Notes: a model not told the origin generated them from the letters alone. A stretch of DNA of 64,000 bases from Collinsella sp. (GCA_018368345.1 JAGZEK010000006.1:52271-116270), one strand, 5' to 3'; shown: positions 24,444 through 33,240, counted from the stretch's first letter. A program made the numbers and translations.

Positions 24444-25055
24444 CTAATCCAAGCGAGATTCCAGACTCGACAGACCGTTGAGTGTCAGATCGTTGGCGAC
24501 CTCAGAGACACGCTCGATAGGAACCGAGCCGTCAGACAGTGCCCACGTGCGATAGATACCGATAATACCCGACAGCAAAAACGCCAGATAGTAGTCGAAC
24601 ATCTCGTCCTTGAGACCTTGGGGCAGCAGATCGCGCTCGGCAATCTCGTGCTCCAGCGGTGCACGAAGACGAGCCATAAAATCATCGAGCGGAATGTTCT
24701 CGATCAGCTGACGATTGAGCACCAAGTTGTTACACAGTGCCTCGTTAACGGTTTTAAAGAAGGTCGCCGCCGCGCCCAGGGCGCGCTCGTTAGTGTCGCC
24801 GTCCATGGAAGCAAGCGTTTTCTCGACCGAGTCGACAATCATCTCCACAACATCGACGGCAATGGCATCGAGCAGGCCGTCAACCGTACCAAAGTGAACG
24901 TAAAAGGTCTTGCGGTCGACATTGGCCTCGCGCGCGATGGCACTCACCGTAATGTCTGCCAACGGCTTTTCCATGAGCAGGCGCTCGAAAGCAGAAAGGA
25001 TGGCATTGCGGCTACGAACGATGCGGCGGTCAAGACGCGGTTTGCTGGTTGCCAT
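24444..25055 (-). CDS. TetR/AcrR-family transcriptional regulator
   Basis: The 203-residue protein has an N-terminal TetR helix-turn-helix (about residues 20-60), with ITVSAIAREANVDRKTFYVH as the recognition region, and an all-helical ligand domain behind it. A late pattern DYYLAFLLSGIIGIYRTW resembles the TetR_C_8 (DhaS-like) subfamily. The ATG at 25055 follows GAAGGGA. The target is unknown: the next genes on its strand are transposase debris, and the flippase-like gene upstream of it is the nearest intact candidate. Confidence 0.88.
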   Translation of the reverse strand: MATSKPRLDRRIVRSRNAILSAFERLLMEKPLADITVSAIAREANVDRKTFYVHFGTVDGLLDAIAVDVVEMIVDSVEKTLASMDGDTNERALGAAATFFKTVNEALCNNLVLNRQLIENIPLDDFMARLRAPLEHEIAERDLLPQGLKDEMFDYYLAFLLSGIIGIYRTWALSDGSVPIERVSEVANDLTLNGLSSLESRLD

Positions 25056-25171
25056 GGGCGTGTCCCTTCGATATGCGAGCATTCATCAACAGATGAGAGA
25101 TAATCTACGTAAGAGGATTATCCCCCATACGGCACAAATATGCCCCGCGTCATGAAGAACGCACGACTGCC

Positions 25172-26479
25172 CTACTGCGACTTAGGATGCTTCTTCTTAT
25201 TGAGCGCCGACGGAGATACGCGAATACCGTCGCCTGTCTGGCGCACATAGGCCTTATGAGCCGGCTTAGCGGTCCCAGAAGCCTTCTGAGCGTGCTTCTT
25301 GGGATCAACGGTAACAGCATTCGTGGGATGCGGCTTAGTGGGCGCAGAGGACGTCTGAGGCGCGCGGCCGAGCTTGCGCATCACGCGATCCCAGCGCGCA
25401 TGGATGCTCTCGTTGTGGGCGCTCTTAAGGCCCAGCAGGGGCGCAGCCAAAATGGTCGGCGCAATAAACGTAATAAGGCGCCACAGCAGATAGCCGGCGG
25501 TCGAAGCCGACCCAAAGAAATGACCCAAGAACAATGCAAAGCCGCCCTCAGCGCCACCAGTTCCACCGGGCAAGGGGACCGCAGAGCTCAGAAGCTGGAC
25601 AAAGGCGCTCGCGGCCATGACCGAGAAAAAGTCGACCTCGTGGTGGCCAAAGGCAAGCATCAGGAAATACGGCACCAGATAGAAAAACGCGAGCTGCAGC
25701 ATGGTGATAAACACGGTGAGCAGCATGGAAGAAAAATGTCCGGCCGAAAGCTTGAACTTCTCGGAGAAGGAGTAGATCTCGCCATCGACAAACGTGCGCC
25801 ATCCCTCGATCTTAGTAGCCGAGACACCAATGCGCTCAAGCCAATTGATGATGCAATGGGCAACGCGCGTGACGGTCTTAGGCATGAGCGCGACGGCGAA
25901 GATGCCAAGCAAGATGCAGCAGTGCCCACCAAAGCTAAAGACGCACAGCAGCGTCATGTCGCCATAGCGCTCGGCAAAAAACGGCATGCGAGCAAGCAGT
26001 AGGATAGCGCCCCAGGCAACGAGGCCAAACTGGTACACGATAAAGCGTGTGAACTGCGTGGCGCCAGCCTCGCCGACATTTTGGCCCGCCTTGGTCAGGC
26101 GGTAGATCTGGGCGGGAGTCGAGCCCATCATCATAGGTGTGAGGTTGCCAAAGAAGATGCCACTCGCCTCGACCGAAATCAGGTCGCGAATGCCGACGGG
26201 TGAATTGGGGTCGAGCCAGACGGCGATCGCATAGGCCACAATGCCAAAGAACAGGTACAGGAACATGCAGAAGCACGCTGCGGCAAGCCAGGGCGCCTGG
26301 ACGCTCGACATAGCGGCCCAGAACTGCCCCATCTGCCCGGTTACCACCAGATAGACGATATAACCCACCAGCACGACGCCGATAAAGATGGCGCCGCGGC
26401 GTGCGCTCTTATTGTCATCTCCGCCCGAGGCCTCAACCTCGACCTGGGGCATAGACGTATGCTGAGAGGACTCCGTCAT
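25172..26479 (-). CDS. Lysylphosphatidylglycerol synthase TM-domain (UPF0104) membrane protein
   Basis: A 435-residue membrane protein with about eight hydrophobic helices between residues 28 and 365. The motif SSAVPLPGGTGGAEGGFALF is the hallmark of the MprF N-terminal flippase-like/UPF0104 family. It lacks the C-terminal synthase domain of MprF. A basic, Lys/Pro-rich cytoplasmic tail of about 70 residues follows. The start ATG (MTESSQH) was chosen over an upstream frame start. The family moves or handles lipids; the substrate here is not known. Confidence 0.85.
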   Translation of the reverse strand: MTESSQHTSMPQVEVEASGGDDNKSARRGAIFIGVVLVGYIVYLVVTGQMGQFWAAMSSVQAPWLAAACFCMFLYLFFGIVAYAIAVWLDPNSPVGIRDLISVEASGIFFGNLTPMMMGSTPAQIYRLTKAGQNVGEAGATQFTRFIVYQFGLVAWGAILLLARMPFFAERYGDMTLLCVFSFGGHCCILLGIFAVALMPKTVTRVAHCIINWLERIGVSATKIEGWRTFVDGEIYSFSEKFKLSAGHFSSMLLTVFITMLQLAFFYLVPYFLMLAFGHHEVDFFSVMAASAFVQLLSSAVPLPGGTGGAEGGFALFLGHFFGSASTAGYLLWRLITFIAPTILAAPLLGLKSAHNESIHARWDRVMRKLGRAPQTSSAPTKPHPTNAVTVDPKKHAQKASGTAKPAHKAYVRQTGDGIRVSPSALNKKKHPKSQ

Positions 26480-26586
26480 GAGACTCCTTCTAACAGTCAA
26501 AATATCTTGGATATTGTACCCGTAAGGGCCATAGGCAGAACGCAAAGCTCTGGTTCAAACGGGAATTGCAGACGGTTGTTTGAAAA

Positions 26587-26619
26587 TAAAAAACCCGGCC
26601 TTCCATGGGAAGTCCGGGT
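26587..26619 (-). terminator. Rho-independent terminator after the tRNA-Glu pair
   Basis: On the minus strand ACCCGG-A-CTTCC pairs with GGAAG-G-CCGGGT around a three-base loop, followed by TTTTTTATTTT. It lies ten bases beyond the first tRNA gene's 3' end, so both tRNAs are probably transcribed together and stop here. Confidence 0.85.
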
Positions 26620-26629
26620 ATCAGATGCG

Positions 26630-26706
26630 TGGTAGCCCGTACCAGATTCGAACTGGTGATCTCCGCCTTGAGAGGACGGCGTCCTAAACCGCTAGACGAA
26701 CGGGCC
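26630..26706 (-). tRNA. tRNA-Glu (anticodon CTC), copy 1
   Basis: A full cloverleaf can be folded: acceptor GGCCCGT with ACGGGCT, encoded CCA, D arm GTCTAGCGGTTTAGGAC, T arm with GGTTCGAATC-type loop (TTCGAAT). The anticodon loop CTCTCAA gives CTC, read by glutamate codon GAG. The anticodon stem has a G-T pair (CCGTC/GGCGG), which is the difference from copy 2. Confidence 0.92.
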
Positions 26707-26728
26707 ATAAGCCTCAGCAGAAAAGAAG

Positions 26729-26805
26729 TGGTAGCCCGTACCAGATTCGAACTGGTGATCTCCGCCTTGAGAGGGCGGCGTCCTAAACCGCTAGACGAAC
26801 GGGCC
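26729..26805 (-). tRNA. tRNA-Glu (anticodon CTC), copy 2
   Basis: A nearly identical tandem copy, 22 bases upstream of copy 1 on the minus strand. The anticodon stem is the perfect CCGCC/GGCGG and the loop again gives CTC. CCA is encoded. The TTC-anticodon glutamate tRNA is not in this window. Confidence 0.92.
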
Positions 26806-26932
26806 ACATGACATCTGCACTGCCGTGCTGCTAGGAGATATATTACGGGACAAAAAACGTCAGCGCAAGAAGAAATTCCAAATTGCCGAAAAATTGTCGG
26901 CAGGTTATGGAACACGCAGGTAAACTGGGTAG

Positions 26933-28327
26933 CTAATTCAACTTGAGATGGACCAAAAGAGCTTCGCGTTCGTTGGGAATGTTGTCTTCGATCACGGCGT
27001 CGAGGGCGAAGTTGAGAAGCTGACCCAGTTCCGGCCCGGGCTTGACTCCGGCACGGATCAGGTCGTCACCGTTGATGGCAAGCATCCTGAGCGTATAGGG
27101 CTCCCCCGCCTTCAGCAGCTCGTGCGCCAGCGCGCGCATCTCCTCAATCGTCTCGACGTAATAGAAGCACGACGGGGCCTTGCCAAGTGTGTCGGCACGC
27201 TTGAGGTCCATGAGCTCGTCAATCAGGCGGGCCGTGTCGACGCCCTCGCCCGAAAGCGCGCGCATCATATTGAGCAGGCAGGAGCGCTCGGGGCGCAGCG
27301 GCTTGTCATGGTATTTGATGAGCAGGCACACGTCGCGCACCAAGTCGTGCGAGAGCGCCAGGCGATCCATAATGACGCGCGCCTTCTTGGCGCCGAGCTC
27401 GGGATGACCGTAGAAGTGTCCGCTGCCGGCGTGATCGACCGTGAAGCACTCGGGCTTGGACACATCGTGCAAAAACGCCGCCCACATAAGGCTCGACGAG
27501 GGCGCGACGCCGTCACACAGCGCGAGCTCCCCCGCCACCGTCAGCACACGGGCGATATGCTCGTAGACGTTAAACGCATGATAGACACTGCGTTGATCAA
27601 ACCCGCGACCCGCTGCCAACTCGGGCACGGCGGCGCAGATGAGCTCGGGATAGCGGAGCATCGCGTCTCCCCCATGACCGGTCGAAAGAATGCCCTCGAG
27701 CTCAATACCCACACGCTCACGCGCCACGGCATCGAGCAGCGGCGCGCACTCGGCAAGCGCGCGCTTAGTCTCGGGCTCAATCATAAAGTCCAGGCGGCAG
27801 GCAAAGCGCACCGCACGCAGCATGCGCAGGGCGTCCTCGTTAAAGCGACGTTTGGGATCACCAACGGCACGGATCAGCTTGCGTTCCAGGTCGCCCTGGC
27901 CGTCGTAGCGGTCGACAAGACCGCGCTCGGGATGCCAGGCCATGGCGTTGACGGTAAAGTCGCGGCGCGCCAGATCGTCCTCAAGCGAGGCGGCACGCTC
28001 GACACTCTGAGGATGGCGACAATCGGTGTAAAAGCCATCCAGACGGTACGTGGTGACCTCGATACGCTCACCATCGGAAATAGCCGTGATTCCGCCAAAT
28101 TTAATGCCCGACTCCACGACCGCGATATCAGCAGCCTCGAGCGCCGCTTTGGACTCCTGCCACAGGCCGCTACAGCACATATCAACATCGTGGCTGGGGC
28201 ACCCCATCAGGGCGTCGCGCACCCAACCGCCCACGTACCAAGCCTCAAGACCAGCCGCCTCAAGCGCGCGCAGGACGCACAGGGACGCATCGGACGGTTG
28301 AGTACCGTTGAGCGAAACATTGCACAT
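26933..28327 (-). CDS. cca: CCA tRNA nucleotidyltransferase
   Basis: The 464-residue class II enzyme adds or repairs the tRNA 3' CCA. The nucleotidyltransferase head has GGWVRDALMG and HDVDMCC (metal-binding DxD) within the first 55 residues; RRDFTVNAMAW and the template region EDALRMLRAVRFA follow. A HD-type domain (LHDVSKPECF at about residue 265) follows, as in HD-containing CCA enzymes. I chose ATG at 28327, eight bases after AGGAGG. It is next to the two tRNA-Glu genes. Confidence 0.93.
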   Translation of the reverse strand: MCNVSLNGTQPSDASLCVLRALEAAGLEAWYVGGWVRDALMGCPSHDVDMCCSGLWQESKAALEAADIAVVESGIKFGGITAISDGERIEVTTYRLDGFYTDCRHPQSVERAASLEDDLARRDFTVNAMAWHPERGLVDRYDGQGDLERKLIRAVGDPKRRFNEDALRMLRAVRFACRLDFMIEPETKRALAECAPLLDAVARERVGIELEGILSTGHGGDAMLRYPELICAAVPELAAGRGFDQRSVYHAFNVYEHIARVLTVAGELALCDGVAPSSSLMWAAFLHDVSKPECFTVDHAGSGHFYGHPELGAKKARVIMDRLALSHDLVRDVCLLIKYHDKPLRPERSCLLNMMRALSGEGVDTARLIDELMDLKRADTLGKAPSCFYYVETIEEMRALAHELLKAGEPYTLRMLAINGDDLIRAGVKPGPELGQLLNFALDAVIEDNIPNEREALLVHLKLN

Positions 28328-28464
28328 GCCTATGGCCTCCTGCACTTGTGAGCGTTAATCGATGGTTCTCAAGAAGTCTAACAAGAAACAAGAAAGCGCG
28401 CACACGCAATCGCGTCGTCGATTAGATAAAACAAGACAGCAGACGCCACATACGTTCAGCGCGC

Positions 28465-28500
28465 AAAAAAACACCCGCCTTGGTAATCCAAAGCGGGTGT
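28465..28500 (-). terminator. Rho-independent terminator after first pfkB gene
   Basis: ACACCCGC pairs with GCGGGTGT across an interior TTGG/CCAA stem on the minus strand, followed by a run of T (the A tract at 28465-28471). It sits about 25 bases after the stop of the kinase gene. Confidence 0.88.
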
Positions 28501-28523
28501 TCGCCAACGACGTATCGATGCTG

Positions 28524-29456
28524 CTAGCAGACCTGGCGAACCTCGATGTGCTTCTTATATTCGTCCACCTTGGCAAAATCGCCCAGACCGGGGCACTCGA
28601 CCACGTTGGCGCCGGTAGCCATCGAAAGGCACAGGGCGTCCTCGACTCGCTCGGGAGAGTCGTGCCATACGGACAGGAAGGCAGCGAGCGAGGAATCGCC
28701 GGCGCACACCGTCGACAGCAGCTTGACGTCGAAGGTGCGATTGGCAAACCAGATGTGCTCGCCGTTGGAGAAGTACGCACCGGCGCCACCGAGGGTCAGC
28801 AGCACGTTCTTGGCGCCCTTGGCGTGCAGCTCGGACATAGCGCCCTTGACGGACTCATCGTCGCCACCGCTCACCTTAATGCCAAAGATGTCGAGCAGCT
28901 CGTCGTCATTGGGCTTGATCAGCAGCGGCTCCATGGAAATGAGGTCTGCCAGCTGATGGCTCGAGATGTCGAGGACGAACTCGGCTCCCTTGGCCTTGAC
29001 GCGGCGCAGGACCTCGGCCAGGAAGCCCTCGGAAGTGTTGGGAGGCAGCGAGCCGCTGATGACCAGGCAGGTCATATCATCGAGCGAATCGATGAGCTCA
29101 AACATCTCCTGCTCGTTGGCCTCGTTGATGGCGGCACCGGCGTTGACCATGTTGTACTCGGTGTCGGGGCCGGCGTTGAGGAACACGTTGACGCGCGTAA
29201 TGCCGTCGGTCCACACGGGCTTGACGGGCACGCCCAGGGCCTCGGCGCCCTTAACGATAAACTCGCCCGAGAAGCCGGCGAAAAAGCCCAGGATCGTGGT
29301 GTCGACACCGTAGTGGTCAAGCGTAAACGAGACGTTGAGGCCCTTGCCGTTGGGCGTGTAGACCGCGTTGCGGGTACGCGTGACGGTGTTGGCAGCAAGA
29401 CCGTCGCAGGCGATGTTGTAGTCAATGGCGGGATTTGCAGTGAGCGTGTAAATCAT
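28524..29456 (-). CDS. 1-phosphofructokinase-family hexose kinase, paralogue 1
   Basis: This PfkB/ribokinase-family kinase of 310 residues resembles FruK, which phosphorylates fructose 1-phosphate. It shows the N-terminal TLTANPAIDYNI, the NGKGLNVS sugar-binding GKG motif at about 37-39, SGSLPPNTSEGF, and the C-terminal ATP site and anion hole with the catalytic base in STVCAGDSSLAAFL (G-A-G-D variant CAGD). The FruA PTS nearby supports the FruK role. Tagatose-6-phosphate kinase is an alternative. ATG (MIYTL) at 29456 was chosen by homology. Confidence 0.88.
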   Translation of the reverse strand: MIYTLTANPAIDYNIACDGLAANTVTRTRNAVYTPNGKGLNVSFTLDHYGVDTTILGFFAGFSGEFIVKGAEALGVPVKPVWTDGITRVNVFLNAGPDTEYNMVNAGAAINEANEQEMFELIDSLDDMTCLVISGSLPPNTSEGFLAEVLRRVKAKGAEFVLDISSHQLADLISMEPLLIKPNDDELLDIFGIKVSGGDDESVKGAMSELHAKGAKNVLLTLGGAGAYFSNGEHIWFANRTFDVKLLSTVCAGDSSLAAFLSVWHDSPERVEDALCLSMATGANVVECPGLGDFAKVDEYKKHIEVRQVC

Positions 29457-29584
29457 GAATGTTCCTTTCACGAAGCAACGTGTTAATGAAAGTATATTCC
29501 ACGCATCGGTAAAAGGCTAGGACAACTCGGTGAACGGTGTGGAAGCGATGAAGTACGGCGGGACACCTCTCCCCCGTGGCGGAA

Positions 29585-29616
29585 CAAAAAGGCGCCCCAG
29601 CCGAAACCGGGGCGCC
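29585..29616 (-). terminator. Rho-independent terminator after second pfkB gene
   Basis: GGCGCCCC and GGGGCGCC (29591-29616) form an eight-base stem on the minus strand followed by TTTTT. It separates the two kinase paralogues into different transcription units. Confidence 0.9.
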
Positions 29617-29644
29617 ACATGCGCACGAATATGTCGCGGTTCGA

Positions 29645-30577
29645 TTACTGACGATCGAGCTTGCGGACGGCAACGCGCTTGCTGTACTCGTCGACGTGAC
29701 CGAAGTCGCCGATACCGACGGACTCGGCAACGTTGGCGCCGGTGGCCATAGCGAGCTTCATGGCCTCCTCGACGTTGTCGCGATCCCTGTACCACTTGTG
29801 CAGGAACGCAGCGAGGGTGCAGTCGCCGGCGCAGACGGAAGAAACCAGCTTGATGTTGAACTCACGCTTGGCGTACCAGATGTCCTCGCCGTTGGAGAAG
29901 TAAGCGTCGCCGCGGCTACCACGGGTGAGCAGCACGTTCTGAACGCCAGCGTCGTGAGCCATCTTCATGGCAACGCGGACCTCGTCGTCGGTGTCGACCG
30001 GCACGCCGAAGATGGCCTTCATCTCGTGATGGTTCGGCTTGATGAGCAGCGGCTTCTTGTGAGCGAGCTCCTTGAGCTTGTCGGAGGATAGGTCCAGGAC
30101 GACGTCGGCGCCACGAGCCTGAGCGTGCTCCATGACCTGAGCCAGGAAGTCGGGCGTAGCTTTGGGAGGCACGGAGCCGGAAACGATCAGGCACTCGAGA
30201 TCGCCCGCGGTGTCCAGGATGTTGTAGAGCTCCTCCTGGTGCTGCGGCGTGATCGGAGCACCCGGGTTCAGGATGCCGTACTCGTGCTGGCCATCGTTGA
30301 CGTAGGTGTTAATGCGCGTGATACCATCGGTCCAGACCGGGCGGCAGAGGCAACCCAGGTTCATGACCTCCTCGACGATGAACTTGCCCGTGAAGCCAGC
30401 AAAGAAGCCGAGTGCGACGGTGTCAACGCCCATCTTCTTAAAGGCGAAGGACACGTCAAGGCCCTTGCCGTTAGCCGTGTAGCTGGCCGAGCCGGTGCGG
30501 ACGTTCTCATCAGGCTCGAGCGGAGAGCTCGAAACCGTCATGTCGACAGCCGGGTTAGCGGTTAGCGTGTAGAACAT
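29645..30577 (-). CDS. 1-phosphofructokinase-family hexose kinase, paralogue 2
   Basis: The second PfkB kinase also has 310 residues and aligns end to end with paralogue 1: TLTANPAVDMTV, NGKGLDVSFAFKKMGVDT, FFAGFTGKFIVEE, SGSVPPKATPDF, LLIKPNHHE and SSVCAGDCTLAAFL. The catalytic aspartate (CAGD) is retained. The substrate-contact GKG and the late ATGANVAE are kept too. It starts with ATG followed by FYTLTAN. Divergence between copies suggests different sugar-phosphate substrates rather than dosage. Confidence 0.88.
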   Translation of the reverse strand: MFYTLTANPAVDMTVSSSPLEPDENVRTGSASYTANGKGLDVSFAFKKMGVDTVALGFFAGFTGKFIVEEVMNLGCLCRPVWTDGITRINTYVNDGQHEYGILNPGAPITPQHQEELYNILDTAGDLECLIVSGSVPPKATPDFLAQVMEHAQARGADVVLDLSSDKLKELAHKKPLLIKPNHHEMKAIFGVPVDTDDEVRVAMKMAHDAGVQNVLLTRGSRGDAYFSNGEDIWYAKREFNIKLVSSVCAGDCTLAAFLHKWYRDRDNVEEAMKLAMATGANVAESVGIGDFGHVDEYSKRVAVRKLDRQ

Positions 30578-30651
30578 TTACAGTACCCCCTGTATATGTG
30601 AGGGCCGCGTGGCCGGCCCATTCCAACCACGCGGTTACCTCTGATACCAAA

Positions 30652-32355
30652 TTAGCGAGCTGCGGACTCGAGCAGTGCCTTGACCTCGGCTGCGGTGTTG
30701 CAGGCGAGCGCCTTCTCGGCGAGCTCGTCGCACTCGGCCTTGGTCCACTGGCTGATGGTCTTGCGGGCGCGCAGGATCGAAGGAGCGCTCATCGAGAACT
30801 CCTCCAGGCCCCAGCTGATCAGCAGCGGCTCGAGCAGCGGATCGGCAGCGGCCTCGCCGCACATACCGACCATGATGCCGGCCTTCACGCCGCTCTCGAT
30901 GATGTTCTTGAGCGAGCGGAGCACGGCGGGATAGTAAACCTGGTACAGGTTGGAGATGGTGTCGTTACCACGGTCGGCGCACATGGTGTAGCCGATCAGG
31001 TCGTTGGTGCCGATGGAGAAGAAGTCGGCGACCTCGGCAAGACGGTCTGCGAGAAGCGAAGCGGCGGGCGTCTCGACCATGATACCGACCTCGATGTTCT
31101 CGTTGAACTTGCGGCCCTCTTCGGTCAGCTCGGCCTTGCACTGCTCGACGAGCTCCTTGACAGCCAAGACCTCCTCGACGCAGGTGACGAGCGGGATCAT
31201 GATCTTGACGTCACCGAAGGCGCTAGCGCGCAGCAGAGCGCGGAGCTGGACCTTGTACTGGTCGGGATTGGCCAGGCAGTAACGCACGGCGCGGAAGCCC
31301 ATGAAGGGGTTGTCTTCCTTGACCATATGCAGATACGGAATCTCCTTGTCGCCGCCCACATCGAGCGTGCGAATGATGACCGGAGCACCCTTGAGCGCGC
31401 TGGCGACCTTACGGTAGGCGTTGAACTGCTCCTCCTCGGAAGGAAGCTCAGCAGAGTCCATGAACAGGAACTCGGAGCGGAACAGACCGATGGCCTCGGC
31501 GTCGTGATCGAGCGCGTTGGGCACGTCATCGGGGTTACCGATGTTGCAGGCGATGATTTTCTTGATGCCATCGGCAGTCACGGACGGCTTGCCACGGAAG
31601 GCCTCGAGGGCCGCCTTCTCGGCAGCGAAGGCCTCGGCCTTGGCGGTATAGGCAGCGAGCGTCTCCTCGTCGGGATCGGCCTCGACGATACCCTTGCCAC
31701 CGTCGACGACAACGGTCATACCGTTGCGCAGCGCGGTGCAGCTGTTGGAAACCGAAAGGACAGCCGGGATCTCGAGGGCGCGCGCGATGATCGCGGAGTG
31801 CGACGTGCGGCCACCGGTCTCGGTGACGATGCCGGCAACGTGGGCCTTATCGATCGTGGCGGTCATGGACGGCGTGAGGTCGTGCACGACAACGACGGTG
31901 TTCTCGGGCAGGACGGAAAGGTCGACGACCTCCTTGCCCAGCAGCTCGGCCAGAATACCGGTGCGGATGTCGGCGATGTCGGCCGCGCGCAGACGGAACA
32001 TCTCGTCGTCCATGGACAGGAACATGTTCTCAAACATGGTCGAGGTGTCCATGAGCGCCTGCTCGGCGCAGGTACCGCCGTCAATGGCGGCGTTGATGGC
32101 GTCAGTCATGCCCGGGTCCTGAGCCAGGACAATGTGTCCGCTCATGATCTCGGCCTCGGCCTCGCCCACCGTCTCCTTCATATGGTCGGCCTGAGCCTGG
32201 GTCTTCTCGCAGAAGACCGAAAGAGCGGACTGATAGCGCTCCTTCTCTGCTGCCGAATCAGCAACCTCGTGCGGCTCAAACGTCAAGTCGGGATCGACGG
32301 CGACCATGACGGTGCCGATACCGATGCCCTCGGAAGCGTTGACTCCCTGATACAT
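30652..32355 (-). CDS. ptsI: PTS enzyme I (phosphoenolpyruvate-protein phosphotransferase)
   Basis: Enzyme I takes phosphate from PEP and passes it to HPr. The 567-residue protein has the HPr-binding and phosphohistidine domain with the active histidine in TGGRTSHSAIIARALEIPAV-type sequence (about residue 190), and the PEP-binding barrel with FRSEFLFMD, IRTLDVGGDKEIPYL, and a C-terminal GMCGEAAAD holding the catalytic cysteine. I chose the ATG at 32355 (MYQGVNAS), with GAGAGG at good spacing; ATG six bases upstream is too close. It lies downstream of HPr on the same strand. Confidence 0.95.
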   Translation of the reverse strand: MYQGVNASEGIGIGTVMVAVDPDLTFEPHEVADSAAEKERYQSALSVFCEKTQAQADHMKETVGEAEAEIMSGHIVLAQDPGMTDAINAAIDGGTCAEQALMDTSTMFENMFLSMDDEMFRLRAADIADIRTGILAELLGKEVVDLSVLPENTVVVVHDLTPSMTATIDKAHVAGIVTETGGRTSHSAIIARALEIPAVLSVSNSCTALRNGMTVVVDGGKGIVEADPDEETLAAYTAKAEAFAAEKAALEAFRGKPSVTADGIKKIIACNIGNPDDVPNALDHDAEAIGLFRSEFLFMDSAELPSEEEQFNAYRKVASALKGAPVIIRTLDVGGDKEIPYLHMVKEDNPFMGFRAVRYCLANPDQYKVQLRALLRASAFGDVKIMIPLVTCVEEVLAVKELVEQCKAELTEEGRKFNENIEVGIMVETPAASLLADRLAEVADFFSIGTNDLIGYTMCADRGNDTISNLYQVYYPAVLRSLKNIIESGVKAGIMVGMCGEAAADPLLEPLLISWGLEEFSMSAPSILRARKTISQWTKAECDELAEKALACNTAAEVKALLESAAR

Positions 32356-32407
32356 TCCCATTCCTCTCTCCGTGTCATGTGATAAAGCGTTTTGCCATAT
32401 CCATGAC

Positions 32408-32443
32408 AAAAGAGCGCAGCTACCTTACAACAGGTCACTGCGC
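32408..32443 (-). terminator. Hairpin between HPr and enzyme I genes
   Basis: GCGCAG/CTGCGC arms (32414-32419, 32438-32443) with an inner partial GACC/GGTA pairing are followed on the minus strand by TCTTTTGTC. It may terminate part of the HPr transcript, leaving HPr in excess over enzyme I. Confidence 0.5.
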
Positions 32444-32488
32444 CCCCAAATATGAACTTAGTTGTTCAACATGCGACCCGTTTGAGTT

Positions 32489-32752
32489 CTACTCGCCAAG
32501 ACCGCTCTTGATGAGCTCGATGGCAGCAGCCAGAGCCTCGGCCTCGTCAGCGCCGTCGCACTTGACCTCGACCTCGGTGCCGCAGGGGATACCAGCAGCC
32601 ATAAGTGCCATCGGGGACTTGCCGTTGACCTCCTTCTCGGGGGTGACGACCGTCACGTCACAGGCGTACTTGCCCATGGTGGAGGCGAACAGACCAGCCG
32701 GACGCATGTGCAGACCCTGAGGATTAACGAGGGTAGCCTTCTCAGAAACCAT
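32489..32752 (-). CDS. ptsH: PTS phosphocarrier protein HPr
   Basis: An 87-residue HPr. The phosphorylatable histidine is in NPQGLHMRPAGLFA at about residue 15. The segment VNGKSPMALMAAG carries a serine at about position 46, where Gram-positive HPr is modified by HPr kinase; whether such a kinase exists here cannot be seen. The ATG (MVSEKATLV) follows AAGGAG. Downstream of it is enzyme I; upstream is a 500-base region with two palindromes. Confidence 0.95.
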   Translation of the reverse strand: MVSEKATLVNPQGLHMRPAGLFASTMGKYACDVTVVTPEKEVNGKSPMALMAAGIPCGTEVEVKCDGADEAEALAAAIELIKSGLGE

Positions 32753-32890
32753 AGTTGACTCCTTTTTGTGTTTAACCCCTGTCATGCATGTGGCAGGAGT
32801 CAGATTCACGACGTTGTTTATATTAACTCACATCAAACGGTTTTTCATTGTGTTTCACACGAATTGTTGGACAGATGTCGTATCCCTGCG

Positions 32891-33018
32891 CTCGCCCGCC
32901 GGGCGGGGCGGTTAAGTTTGCTGCTCTACAGTCCTGCGCAAGACGGAAAGCACATTAAGTGCTTTCCTTTGCGTGCGGAACTCGGGACAAACTTAACCGC
33001 CCCGCCCGGCGGGCGAGC
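32891..33018. repeat. Large nested palindrome with 31-bp perfect arms
   Basis: Bases 32891-32921 are the exact reverse complement of 32988-33018, a 31-bp uninterrupted stem rich in G+C with the core CGCCCGCCGGGCGGGGCGG. Between the arms a second perfect hairpin (32945-32953 with 32959-32967, GGAAAGCAC/GTGCTTTCC) sits around a five-base loop. The whole can fold as one cruciform or as a long RNA hairpin. It has no T tract and no coding content, so a MITE-like or REP-like repeat is more likely than a simple terminator. Confidence 0.85.
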
Positions 33019-33125
33019 TGCGGAAACTCGGTCGGTCCAGAGCAATATCGTGCAAACGGAATTCAGGCTGATTGTTGTTCGCCTGGTTGATCTGGTTGAT
33101 GGGGGCTATCTATACCCTTCTGCAT

Positions 33126-33190
33126 GTTGCGGTAAAATAGGGACTGATTTTGCAGTTGAAACGTTTAAATGGTCCCTATTTCACCGCAAC
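33126..33190. repeat. 70-bp palindromic repeat, copy B
   Basis: Arms 33126-33144 and 33172-33190 form a 19-bp inverted repeat with one mismatch. Both outer arms and the GGGACTGA loop start match copy A at 2511-2580. The middle differs between copies. It lies just beyond the fruA terminator. Confidence 0.75.
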
Positions 33191-33204
33191 TTAGGAAGGG
33201 GATG

Positions 33205-33240
33205 AAAAAGGCGGAGGCCCTGGAGAGGGACTCCGCCTTA
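33205..33240 (-). terminator. Rho-independent terminator of fruA
   Basis: AAGGCGGAG and CTCCGCCTT (33208-33216, 33231-33239) pair on the minus strand with an inner GGGC/CCCT region, followed by TTTTT. It lies about 35 bases after the fruA stop. Confidence 0.9.

Noticed and set aside
26587..26805. Repeated sequence that could look like a CRISPR array
   Set aside because: The two 77-base units fold as tRNA-Glu with CCA ends; there are no spacers or cas genes, and I saw no array anywhere in the window.
30598..32382. A 594-residue open frame on the plus strand opposite ptsI
   Set aside because: It is an antisense shadow of a clear enzyme I gene in G+C-rich DNA, with composition rich in Gly, Asp, His and Val and no ribosome site.
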